NCBI GenBank assembly: GCA_947177395.1
Contig: CAMWUI010000001.1
Coordinates: 1 to 64,000, forward strand
DNA length: 64,000 nt
Reading direction: 5' to 3'
Source: an uncultured Paraprevotella sp.
GTDB lineage: Bacteria; Bacteroidota; Bacteroidia; Bacteroidales; Bacteroidaceae
How positions within the stretch are numbered: position 1 is the stretch's first letter; each line of letters starts with the position of its first letter. The translations under genes were made by a program, and so were the position numbers. The notes under the pieces were generated by a model. The model was not told where the DNA came from. It searched no databases and saw only the letters and a program-made list of their open reading frames with translations. This document shows positions 1 through 9,197 of this stretch, piece by piece.

Positions 1-315
1 TTCTATTGCCATTGGCTTTATCCCGTCCCCTTCCTGGACGTGGGGGAATTTATAATTTATTTAAAGTGAGATTGTGTGCAACTCTCATTCCAAGAGAAAG
101 GGCGCATATTAGAATCAACAGTATTTGTGGAATAAAAAAACGATTGTTTACGCATATGGTTGGCTGGGTATCAATTGTTGCGCATATTTTTGGTTTTTCT
201 TTATTTTAGTTGTTACTATATAGATATTTACATATCTTTGCATTAATATATATCTTGGGAAGAAATGTATAGTATTGTGATAGGATTTTTTCCCTAAAGA
301 ATAAGGAAAGATTAG

Positions 316-2643
316 ATGAATATTGTAGAGAAAATCATTTTGTTTGCATGGGCTTGTGTGGGAACATGTGTGCTCTCTCATGCGGAGGACAAAGATGCTG
401 TTGCGGATTTTGTGAAAGCTGAACGTTGTACTGTAGATTCATTGTCGCGGTTGATGCTTAATAGTAATGTGACGCTTCGATGGTTAAACGGGCGTTTTGG
501 CTATTACACGATGGATGAGTATCGGGATAGCGACAAGGTGCAGCTTCATTATTTATTGGATACGCAGACCAAAAAAAGCCGGTTGCTTTTTGATACACCC
601 CGTCTCGCTGAATTGCTGACCCCGTTTATGGATGAGAAAAGACTTCCGCTCAAAGGTAATATTTATCTGAATAATCCGCGCATGGAGAAACGGGATGTAC
701 GTCGTTTGTATTTCACCTATGGCCGAAACGCTTTTGCGTATGACATACAGACAGGTAAGATGGAAATGACTGGAGAGGAGGAAGCACAGAAAAGGGATTG
801 GGGAATACGCAAGGAGTATTGGAAAGATTACAGTGCAGACAGTCTGTTCTATGTATATGCCTACGGTCACGACCTGTTCTTGTGTGAAGTCGCTTCAGGA
901 GATACAGTGCAACTGACGTCGGACGGGGAGCAGTATTACTCTTATGCTTCGGGCGGTAATAGTGTGAATGGGACGAAAGGGCATGCCTCGGGTATAGGAA
1001 AATGGGTGGGCGACACCCATAAGTATTTGTTGATAAGAGAAGACAAGCGTGAAGTGGGAATGCTGACTCTGGTGAACAATCTGACGGAGCCTCGTCCCAG
1101 ACCGGTGAGTTATAAATTTCCGATGCCCGGTGACAAGGAGGTCGTGCGTTATGCAGTATATGAAGTAGATGCCGATAGTGCATGTGTTTATCAGTTGGAT
1201 GTGGATGCATATCCGGACCAGATTATAGAAGTGCCTCGTTTCAAAATTTTCAGCGAGAGCGGAAATTATGCTTATTTTGTAAGGAAGAGCCGGGCTCAGG
1301 ACCAGATGGATCTTTGCCGTGTGGATGTACATAAGAGAGAAGTCAAAGTGTTGATTCACGAGGAATGCAAACCGCATCTAAACGAACAGCTTTTTACATA
1401 TCATGTGCTGAACAGAGGGAAAGAAATATTGTGGTGGAGCGAGCGGAACGGTCGCGGGCAATATTACCTTTACGATGGTGAAGGCCGATTGCAGCATGCC
1501 GTCACGCCACCGGATTTTGTAAGTGGAAACATCGTGCGGATAGATACGTTGGGCCGTTCATTCGTTTTTCACGGATATGGTCGGGAAAAAGGGGTGAATC
1601 CCACTTACCGTTTTTATTATAAAGTGGGGTTTGACGGGCGCGGACTCACTTGTCTGACACCGGGGAACGGGTATCACGAAGCGACTTTGTCGCCGGACGG
1701 AAAGATGCTGGTGGACCAGTGTTCCCGGATGGATAAGGCGCCGGAGCATAATGTGTTTGATCAGAAAGGACGTCTGGTGTATCATCTGGGGCAATGCGAT
1801 CTGAGCCGGCTGTATCAGCGCGGATGGCGCGAACCGGAAGTTGTGCAGGTACTGGCGGCGGACTCGGTGACACCGCTGTACGGCATTGTGTATACCCCCT
1901 TGGACATGAAGCCGGGACAGAAATATCCTGTCATAAGTAACGTATACCCGGGGCCTCACACAGATCTGGTGCCGGAAACATTCGTATTGGACGACAACGG
2001 CAACCAGTCGCTGGCGCAACTGGGTTTCATCGTCATCAACTTCTCGTACCGGGGAAGCAACCCTTATCGCGGGCGAGATTTTTACACGCATGGTTACGGC
2101 AACCTGCGCGACTATGCGCTGGCCGATGACAGGGCCGCTATCCTTCAGCTGGCCGAACGCTATCCCATGGATCTGTCCCGGGTGGGGATTTACGGGCATT
2201 CAGGCGGCGGATTCATGACGACCGCTGCCATGCTGACCTATCCGGACTTTTATAAAGTAGGGGTGGCGGCTTCGGGTAACCATGACAACAACATCTATAC
2301 CCAGTGGTGGGGAGAGACGTTTCACGGCGTGAGCCAACAGACGGACAGCACGGGGCATGCATCCTTCTCCTGCAAGATACCGACCAACATGGAGCTGGCG
2401 CAAAATCTGAAAGGACGGTTGCTGCTCATCACCGGCGATATGGACAACAATGTGCATCCTGCGTCCACGATACGTATGGCCGATGCCCTGATAAAGGCCC
2501 GCAAACGCTTCGACATGATGATAATCCCCGGAGCAGATCACGGGCTGGGCAATGCCTATTACCAGAATCTCATACGATATTATTTCGTGGATCATCTTTT
2601 GGGAAAGCAGACAAGCGATATAGATATAGTGAAGCATCAATAA
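316..2643 (+). CDS. S9 family peptidase, dipeptidyl peptidase IV-like
   Basis: 775 aa; signal peptide-like N-terminus; catalytic motif GHSGGGF; C-terminal alpha/beta hydrolase with GDMDNNVHP and GADHG motifs. Confidence 0.9.
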   Translation: MNIVEKIILFAWACVGTCVLSHAEDKDAVADFVKAERCTVDSLSRLMLNSNVTLRWLNGRFGYYTMDEYRDSDKVQLHYLLDTQTKKSRLLFDTPRLAELLTPFMDEKRLPLKGNIYLNNPRMEKRDVRRLYFTYGRNAFAYDIQTGKMEMTGEEEAQKRDWGIRKEYWKDYSADSLFYVYAYGHDLFLCEVASGDTVQLTSDGEQYYSYASGGNSVNGTKGHASGIGKWVGDTHKYLLIREDKREVGMLTLVNNLTEPRPRPVSYKFPMPGDKEVVRYAVYEVDADSACVYQLDVDAYPDQIIEVPRFKIFSESGNYAYFVRKSRAQDQMDLCRVDVHKREVKVLIHEECKPHLNEQLFTYHVLNRGKEILWWSERNGRGQYYLYDGEGRLQHAVTPPDFVSGNIVRIDTLGRSFVFHGYGREKGVNPTYRFYYKVGFDGRGLTCLTPGNGYHEATLSPDGKMLVDQCSRMDKAPEHNVFDQKGRLVYHLGQCDLSRLYQRGWREPEVVQVLAADSVTPLYGIVYTPLDMKPGQKYPVISNVYPGPHTDLVPETFVLDDNGNQSLAQLGFIVINFSYRGSNPYRGRDFYTHGYGNLRDYALADDRAAILQLAERYPMDLSRVGIYGHSGGGFMTTAAMLTYPDFYKVGVAASGNHDNNIYTQWWGETFHGVSQQTDSTGHASFSCKIPTNMELAQNLKGRLLLITGDMDNNVHPASTIRMADALIKARKRFDMMIIPGADHGLGNAYYQNLIRYYFVDHLLGKQTSDIDIVKHQ

Positions 2644-2655
2644 TAAAGAATACCT

Positions 2656-5600
2656 ATGGTGAGAATTTACAGGTGGATATGTACGGTCGTGCTGATTGTC
2701 TTTATCGGCATCGGGGCTGTTGCTCAATCCGTTCCCATGGTGCATGGTACGGTGAAGGCCGCCGACGGTGAACCTTTGCCCGGTGTGACCATCCGTGTGA
2801 AAGGAAGCAAGGAGATGGCCATAACCGACATGGACGGACATTTTAAGATAAAGGTGCCGCAGAATGCCGTGCTTACCTTCGACTATCTGGGACACAAGAC
2901 GGTCGAGAGAAAGGCGAGTACGGAAAAGGCGATGGACATCGTGATGGAAGAGGACCACAAGGAACTGAGCGAGGTGGTGGTCACATCCGGATATTTCCAG
3001 ACGGACATCCGCAAGAGCACGGGGTCGGTGGGCATACTGACAGAAGAAGACCTGAAGGATGCGCCGCTGGCCAATGTGGACATGCTGATGCAGGGCAAGC
3101 TGGCCGGTGTGAACGTGCAGGCACAGTCCGGACGTCCCGGCGAGTCGGCCAAGATACGTATCCGCGGCACAAGTTCCATCACGGGCAACAACGAACCCTT
3201 GTGGGTGGTGGACGGTGTACCCATCCAGAAAGATCTGCCCGCCATGGGTAGCCGTTATGTGCGCACGGGGGATTTCAGTACGCTCTATGCCAACGGCGTG
3301 GCCGGAATCAGTCCGCAGAATATCGAAAGTATCAACGTGCTGAAAGACGCCGCTGCCGCAGCCATCTACGGTTCGCAGGCACAGGCCGGTGTCATTGTCA
3401 TCACGACAAAGAAGGGAAAGGCCGGTGCCACACGTCTGAACTATTCCGGCTCCGTGTCTGTGCAGACCTCGCCTTCGCGGGACGCCAATCTGATGAATTC
3501 GGCCGAGAAACTGGCTTACGAACAGAGCATCTGGGACGAATTCTCTGCCGAGGGTTACAGAAACGGGACGTACTATCCCCGTGTCGGCATCGTCGGACAG
3601 ATTCGTTCCGGATACGGGAAGTTCGCGGGGATGACCGTGGCTGAGCAGGACGAATACATCCGCCAGTTGGCGGGTACGTCGACCGACTGGTTCGAAGCCA
3701 TGTTCCGCAACACCGTCTCCACATCGCACAACGTGGCCGTCTCCGGAGGTTCGGACAAGATGACATTCTATGTATCCGGGGGGCTTAGCACCAACAAAGG
3801 TATCGTGAAGAAAACGGCAAGCGACGGTTATAACTTCAGTGCCAAAATCAACGGTACTCCTTCCCGCAGGCTCTCATACAGCGTCAGCGCCGACTACTCC
3901 AATCTCCAGAGCCTGTCGTCGAGCAACTCGTTCGACATCTTCCGGTATGCCTATTTTGCCAACCCCTATGAGAAACTGTACAACGCCGACGGCAGCTATG
4001 CGGCCGACAATACCTATTTCTCGCTGGCCAATGCCAACGGCTCCACAACCAGTCCGTTGCCGTCGAACGGTGTGAACATGATGCGCGAGATAGACCAGAC
4101 TACGACCGAGGCTATCAGTGCCGCCACAGTTCTGCGCGCAGATCTGACCTGGCGCGTCACCGACAACTTCCGCCTCTACGGACTGGCCTCTTACACGAAC
4201 AGCAATGACGAGTCGGACAACGAAGTGGGACAGGACACCTATACGGCGTGGCTCGACCGCCCGTTCGACGACGCGGCCATGAACTCCAAACGCATCTACG
4301 GATCCATGACACAGACGGCCAACCGTAACTCCTCCTGGCTGTTGCGCGCGCAGGCCAATTACAGCAAGGACTTCCTGCGCCATCATCACATCAGTGCCGT
4401 GGTCGGTACGGAGGTGCGCAAGAATTATGCCAAGACTATTTTCAGCAAGCGCTACGGCTACGACCCTGTGACGGGCAACCACTCCTTCCCGCTGTTGAAC
4501 GGCAGTTCGTCCGTCTCTACGGACATGGAGACCTACCAGACTATTCTGAACGGATGCAGCGGACAGAGCCGTTCGGAAAATGCTTTCGCCTCCTTCTACG
4601 GCGCGCTCGATTATGTGCTGATGAACCGTTATGTGGCCAACGTGACGGCCCGTTCCGACGGTTCGAACAATTTCGGCAGCAAGGAACAGTTCAACATGAC
4701 ATGGTCCGTCGGGCTGGGGTGGAACCTCGACGAAGAGCGGTTCATGAAAAAACTCCAGCCGTATGTCAGCCACGCCACGGTGCGCATGTCTGTCGGTCTG
4801 ACGGGCGGTGTCAACAAGAGCGTCTATCCCGTGCTTATCATGAACTATCTGTCCTCCTACCGCAACAGCGACACGCAGGCCTATCGTCTGGGCCAGATTG
4901 GCAATGCCCCCAATCCGCACCTGCGTTGGGAGCACACCCGCGACTGGAACGCCTCCATCGACCTCGGTTTCATGCGCGACCGTGTGAACCTCACTGTTTC
5001 GGCCTACCGTCGTCTGGGCTACGACCTGGTGACGCCAGTGACCGTGGTAACGACGACCGGTTTCAGCACACAGAGCTACAATACCTCCGAACAGGTCAAC
5101 CAGGGAGTGGAGTTTATGGTCAATGCCACGCCCGTACGTGTCAAGGACTTCAGTTGGTCGGTGTCGGTCAACGCCGCTTACAATCAGAATGTGCTGACGT
5201 CCTATAAGTCGCCCACCGGTTCCGTGTTCGGCGACTACTACGAGGGGTACCCTCTGGGCAAGATATTCACGGGAATCTCCGCAGGCATCAGTCCCGAGAC
5301 CGGTCTTTACACCTACAAGCCGCGTCCCGATGCCGTGTTCAACAACCTGGCCGACCGTCGCGACTTCAGGAACTACCTGTTCTATATCGGCACGAGCAAC
5401 TACCCCTGGACGGGCGGTCTGTCGACTCACTTCAGCTACAAAGACCTGTCGCTGAGCGTCAGCACCTCGTTCTCACTCAGCGGTTTCGTGAAGAACCGCA
5501 TCACGCCTGCCGTATCCTATTCCACTCTCTTCGGCTCCACGACCAACCACATCCCCACCGACCGCAACGACATCTACGTGGCACACTTGAACGTGCCTTC

Positions 5601-5955
5601 GGCCGCTGCTTACCGGTGGACTCCCGACAACCCCGTCACCGACGGCTATCCGCGGCTCATCGATGCTTACGGCCAGGCGCTCAATCTGGACGTCGACCTG
5701 CCCGCCACCTCTTCCACCATTACCGACTGCGTCTACTATGAGAACGCCTCCTACTGGAAGATAGGTTCCGTCACGCTCATGTACAACCTGCCCGAACGCA
5801 TCTACAAGAAGATGCGCATGACCGGTCTCGGCGTCTCCTTCACGGCCAACAACCTCTGGATTGTTTCCGGCTACTCCGGCATGAACCCCGAGACCCCCGG
5901 TGCCGTCTATCCCATGAGCCGCAGTTTCTCCGTCGGCCTGAACCTTGGACTTTAA
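2656..5955 (+). CDS. SusC/RagA family TonB-linked outer membrane protein
   Basis: 1099 aa; N-terminal carboxypeptidase-like domain (VHGTVKAADGEPLPGVTIRVKG), plug motif LKDAAAAAIYGSQAQAGVIVITTKKGK, long beta-barrel. Confidence 0.95.
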   Translation: MVRIYRWICTVVLIVFIGIGAVAQSVPMVHGTVKAADGEPLPGVTIRVKGSKEMAITDMDGHFKIKVPQNAVLTFDYLGHKTVERKASTEKAMDIVMEEDHKELSEVVVTSGYFQTDIRKSTGSVGILTEEDLKDAPLANVDMLMQGKLAGVNVQAQSGRPGESAKIRIRGTSSITGNNEPLWVVDGVPIQKDLPAMGSRYVRTGDFSTLYANGVAGISPQNIESINVLKDAAAAAIYGSQAQAGVIVITTKKGKAGATRLNYSGSVSVQTSPSRDANLMNSAEKLAYEQSIWDEFSAEGYRNGTYYPRVGIVGQIRSGYGKFAGMTVAEQDEYIRQLAGTSTDWFEAMFRNTVSTSHNVAVSGGSDKMTFYVSGGLSTNKGIVKKTASDGYNFSAKINGTPSRRLSYSVSADYSNLQSLSSSNSFDIFRYAYFANPYEKLYNADGSYAADNTYFSLANANGSTTSPLPSNGVNMMREIDQTTTEAISAATVLRADLTWRVTDNFRLYGLASYTNSNDESDNEVGQDTYTAWLDRPFDDAAMNSKRIYGSMTQTANRNSSWLLRAQANYSKDFLRHHHISAVVGTEVRKNYAKTIFSKRYGYDPVTGNHSFPLLNGSSSVSTDMETYQTILNGCSGQSRSENAFASFYGALDYVLMNRYVANVTARSDGSNNFGSKEQFNMTWSVGLGWNLDEERFMKKLQPYVSHATVRMSVGLTGGVNKSVYPVLIMNYLSSYRNSDTQAYRLGQIGNAPNPHLRWEHTRDWNASIDLGFMRDRVNLTVSAYRRLGYDLVTPVTVVTTTGFSTQSYNTSEQVNQGVEFMVNATPVRVKDFSWSVSVNAAYNQNVLTSYKSPTGSVFGDYYEGYPLGKIFTGISAGISPETGLYTYKPRPDAVFNNLADRRDFRNYLFYIGTSNYPWTGGLSTHFSYKDLSLSVSTSFSLSGFVKNRITPAVSYSTLFGSTTNHIPTDRNDIYVAHLNVPSAAAYRWTPDNPVTDGYPRLIDAYGQALNLDVDLPATSSTITDCVYYENASYWKIGSVTLMYNLPERIYKKMRMTGLGVSFTANNLWIVSGYSGMNPETPGAVYPMSRSFSVGLNLGL

Positions 5956-5968
5956 ACACGAAAACCGC

Positions 5969-7369
5969 ATGAAGATGAAAATACAGAAGAATATATTGTA
6001 CGGCCTGCTGGCAACCCTCGTGCTCGCCTCCTGCAACGATTTCCTCGACATCAAGCCCTATGGCAAGACCATTCCGCGGACCGCGGAAGAGTTCTCCGCC
6101 CTCGTGCACAAGATGCTCAAGGGCGTAGACGAGGGAACCACCGAAGAACGTTACATCATCGGCACCGTGTCCGAGAGTTCGCACTACGAGCAGGTGGCCG
6201 ACAACATGGAAGTCAACCTCACCGAGTACCCCGGCGGACAGATGCTGTCCACTTACATGGGCGACGTTGTCACCAGTGCGATGGGTAGCCCCTACAGCCT
6301 GCTCTATGAGAACATACGCAACTGCAACATCGTGCTCGACGAGTTCACCGACGGAAGCGACACGCCCGAGGGACGCGACCTCGTGGGTACGGCCTACGCG
6401 CTGCGCGGTATCTGCTACTACCAACTCCTGCGCCGCTTTTGTCCTCCCGCAGGCAGCGGCGACGAGATGCTTGGCGTGCCCCTCGTCACCACGTTCGACA
6501 TGGAAGCACGGCCGGTACGCTCTACTTTCGATGCCACCGTGGCGCAGGCCGAGAGTGATTTGCGGAAGGCCATTTCCTTCCACATCTCCGACGAGATGTT
6601 CCGCATCAACGACGACGTGCTCACCGGTTTCCTCGCCCGCCTCTACTTCTGGGTCGGACGCTATGCCGAAGCCCGCGCCGAGGCCCGCCTCCTCATGGCG
6701 AAATACCCACTGCTCAGCGGCGGCGATTACGAGACGATGATGCGCGAGCAGTATGGCCTGCACGGCAACATGCTCATCAAAGGTAATCTGTTGCGTTCGT
6801 CGACGTCCGACGTGAGCGGCAACTACAACTCCATTGCCTACCGCCCCCTGAGCGTACGCTTCGTCTCCCTCTTCGCCGAGGGCGACCGCGACATCCGCTA
6901 CCGTCTCTTCGTGGGCCGCAAGCGCAAGACCGCCAAGACCATCTTCGCTTGCATGCGTGCCGCCGAGATGTACCTCATTGCCATGGAGAGCAGTTACCAT
7001 CTGGGCGAAACGGAGGAGGCCCTTCGTCTGCTCAACGACTTCCGCCGCCATCGCATCGAGGGTGTCGAGGACTACACGTCGGAGACCCTGCCCGCCATCC
7101 GCGATGACGAATACATCCGCACCGATGCCATGGGACGCCCCCTCACGCCCTTGCTCTACGCCATCCTCTGCGAGCGCCGCAAGGAACTCTACATGGAGGG
7201 CGATCGTATTTTCGAACTCAAGCGCAACGGGCGCCCCGAGTTTTGGGTGACGCGCAACGGACTGAAATACTATACCCGTCGTTTCATGTACACCTTCCCC
7301 CTGCCGGCGAAGGACATCATGCTCCAGCCTGCCTTGCAGCAGAATCCGGGCTACGAAGAAACTTATTGA
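5969..7369 (+). CDS. RagB/SusD family nutrient uptake outer membrane lipoprotein
   Basis: Lipobox LASCNDFLDIKPYGKT; C-terminal RRKELYMEGDRIFELKRNGRP; directly downstream of susC-like gene; start set at internal ATG 5969. Confidence 0.93.
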   Translation: MKMKIQKNILYGLLATLVLASCNDFLDIKPYGKTIPRTAEEFSALVHKMLKGVDEGTTEERYIIGTVSESSHYEQVADNMEVNLTEYPGGQMLSTYMGDVVTSAMGSPYSLLYENIRNCNIVLDEFTDGSDTPEGRDLVGTAYALRGICYYQLLRRFCPPAGSGDEMLGVPLVTTFDMEARPVRSTFDATVAQAESDLRKAISFHISDEMFRINDDVLTGFLARLYFWVGRYAEARAEARLLMAKYPLLSGGDYETMMREQYGLHGNMLIKGNLLRSSTSDVSGNYNSIAYRPLSVRFVSLFAEGDRDIRYRLFVGRKRKTAKTIFACMRAAEMYLIAMESSYHLGETEEALRLLNDFRRHRIEGVEDYTSETLPAIRDDEYIRTDAMGRPLTPLLYAILCERRKELYMEGDRIFELKRNGRPEFWVTRNGLKYYTRRFMYTFPLPAKDIMLQPALQQNPGYEETY

Positions 7370-7391
7370 ACGCGGGTAGAGGATAACGAAA

Positions 7392-7613
7392 ATGAATAAA
7401 TACGAACGCGATATGAGACAGATTATCAGATGGGCCGCCTTGTGCGCGGTGGCCGCCTGCGGACTGGCGTCCTGCGAACATGTGTCCGAAACACCGGAGG
7501 TCAACACGGGGTACAAGACGAACTTTCGTCTGCCCGACCCCGAGTTCCTGACGGACGAGGACCGTGCCTTCATCGAGGCACAGGAGGCCGAATACGAACG
7601 GAACGCAAAATAG
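7392..7613 (+). CDS. small putative lipoprotein of a SusCD operon
   Basis: 73 aa with lipobox-like GLASC; same strand, 22 bp after SusD. Confidence 0.6.
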   Translation: MNKYERDMRQIIRWAALCAVAACGLASCEHVSETPEVNTGYKTNFRLPDPEFLTDEDRAFIEAQEAEYERNAK

Positions 7614-7659
7614 AGACAACCATTTTTTAATTTCATTTATTAATTCAAAAAACAACAAG

Positions 7660-8688
7660 ATGAAAAAGTTTTTTTATTCAATGATGGCTTGTGCGCTGGC
7701 TTTTGCCAACGTGGCCTGTAGTGACGATGAAGTGAGCGAGGCTACTAACGGCGGCACCGGCGAAGCTACTCCTGTAGCTGTGATGTATTCCTTTGCCCAA
7801 AAGGCTTATTTGTTGGGACAGTCTACGGAACTGACCGTGGAATTGCTTGACAAGAATGCCAAGGCTATCGTGGCCGAGGAGGATATTACCGTGACGTTGT
7901 TGGTGGATGAGGCAACTACGGCTGTTGAAGGCGTAAATTTCGAGGTTGAGAGCAAGACCGCAACGGTGGCCAAGGGCTCGAACAAGTGTACTTTCGTGCT
8001 GAAGAGCATCGTACCCGTTGAGGACAATGAGGAAGGCGAAGCCAAGCCGGAACCGGGCAAGACTATTGTCTTTGGTTTGCAGATAGAGGATAGCAAACTG
8101 TATGAGTTCAATGGCGGAGCCTTCCCGAAAGCAACGGTAAATGTTGTTGGTAGCATGGTTTCCAATCTCTACGGCACATGGGTGATGAACGAGGTACTGA
8201 CTACAAAGGAGTTTATGGAAGATATGTGGGGTGACATGGTCAGCGGCTATGAATATTTTCCTGTATTCGAAGCGAATGATAAGTTTATCTTTGAGGACGG
8301 TAAGCTGAAGACGGAACTGACGTCTGCTTTGAAAAACTATTTTAGTCCGGAATCGGAATTCGTGTTTGGTCCGGAGAGGCCGGCAGATAAGAACACAGGC
8401 GTTCGTCCAGTGGATTCTATGGATCCGATTGCTTTGCAGATGATAGAATTGCAGAATGTTAACCGTTATTTCTCGGCTACAGAGATGAGTGAGGACAAGG
8501 TTGCGTTGGTTGGCTTGCGCAACATTATGACCGACGATGGCGAGGTTCTGTTGGATGTGTATGTTCTCGATCACGAGTCTCGTTCTTTCATGCCGGAGAT
8601 GGCTGATTTCGGTATGTACGGCGACGAGAAACCGACGGCTTGGCAAACTGGTATGTACATTAACTTCACGTTGAAGAGGGCAGAGTAA
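7660..8688 (+). CDS. putative surface lipoprotein associated with SusCD
   Basis: Lipobox-like FANVACSDDE; Bacteroidota surface lipoprotein style beta-rich sequence; ATG at 7660. Confidence 0.7.
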   Translation: MKKFFYSMMACALAFANVACSDDEVSEATNGGTGEATPVAVMYSFAQKAYLLGQSTELTVELLDKNAKAIVAEEDITVTLLVDEATTAVEGVNFEVESKTATVAKGSNKCTFVLKSIVPVEDNEEGEAKPEPGKTIVFGLQIEDSKLYEFNGGAFPKATVNVVGSMVSNLYGTWVMNEVLTTKEFMEDMWGDMVSGYEYFPVFEANDKFIFEDGKLKTELTSALKNYFSPESEFVFGPERPADKNTGVRPVDSMDPIALQMIELQNVNRYFSATEMSEDKVALVGLRNIMTDDGEVLLDVYVLDHESRSFMPEMADFGMYGDEKPTAWQTGMYINFTLKRAE

Positions 8689-8818
8689 GGATGCCGCGGG
8701 CGTTCGTCCCGCCGTCCTGTTTCATAGGGGAGACTTTTCGGTCCGTGCGGGCCGGGGAGCCTCCCCGATTATATTATTCCGCAGAGACTCCATAGGGGCA
8801 AAATGCATTTTTCTTCAT

Positions 8819-8972
8819 CCAGGGGGGCAGATGGGGGGCAGATAAAAGCCTTTTCTGCAAAGTATATAGAAAAGAAAATTAATTGCCTTCCCTTTAAAGG
8901 CGGCCTAATTAGTTTTTCACTCCGGAAAAGTTTGCAAAACATCTGCCTTATCTGCCCCATCTGCCCCCCTGG
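8819..8972. repeat. long intergenic inverted repeat (154 bp dyad)
   Basis: Left arm 8819-8843 ccaggggggcagatggggggcagat pairs with right arm 8950-8972 atctgccccatctgcccccctgg (2-nt bulge); inner arms 8875-8884 aaaattaatt and 8907-8916 aattagtttt (9/10); dyad centre falls in CCTTTAAAGG 8891-8900. Confidence 0.85.
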
Positions 8973-8977
8973 GAGAT

Positions 8978-9092
8978 AAGGATGCCCATCCAAGCGCTCT
9001 TAGGATGCCCATTCTAACCCCCTTATAATGCCCATTCAAGCACCCTTAGAATGCCCATCCTAATACCCTTAGGATGCCCATTCAAGCGACCT
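8978..9092. repeat. tandem array, five 23-bp units (consensus near tAGGATGCCCATTCaagcnccCT)
   Basis: Unit starts at 8978, 9001, 9024, 9047, 9070, exactly 23 bp apart. Confidence 0.95.
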
Positions 9093-9197
9093 TAGTTACA
9101 GTCCTGCGGCACTCCGCGCTTTTTACGCGGCTAATGTTTCGCCGGGCAGGCTTATTTTTATATCTTTACGCGGCCGACAGAGAATGCCTGTGGGAGA

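Noticed and set aside
1-315. Short ORFs 6-209 (+) and 148-381 (-)
   Set aside because: No recognisable domain or credible context; likely intergenic
2200-3729. 509-aa minus-strand ORF opposite DPP IV/SusC
   Set aside because: Antisense shadow ORF with no domain; both plus-strand proteins are well recognised
3874-5430. 518-aa minus-strand ORF opposite SusC
   Set aside because: Antisense to SusC; Val/Gly/Arg-rich composition typical of shadow frames
8978-9092. CRISPR array
   Set aside because: Adjoining 23-bp degenerate units with no spacers of typical length and no cas genes
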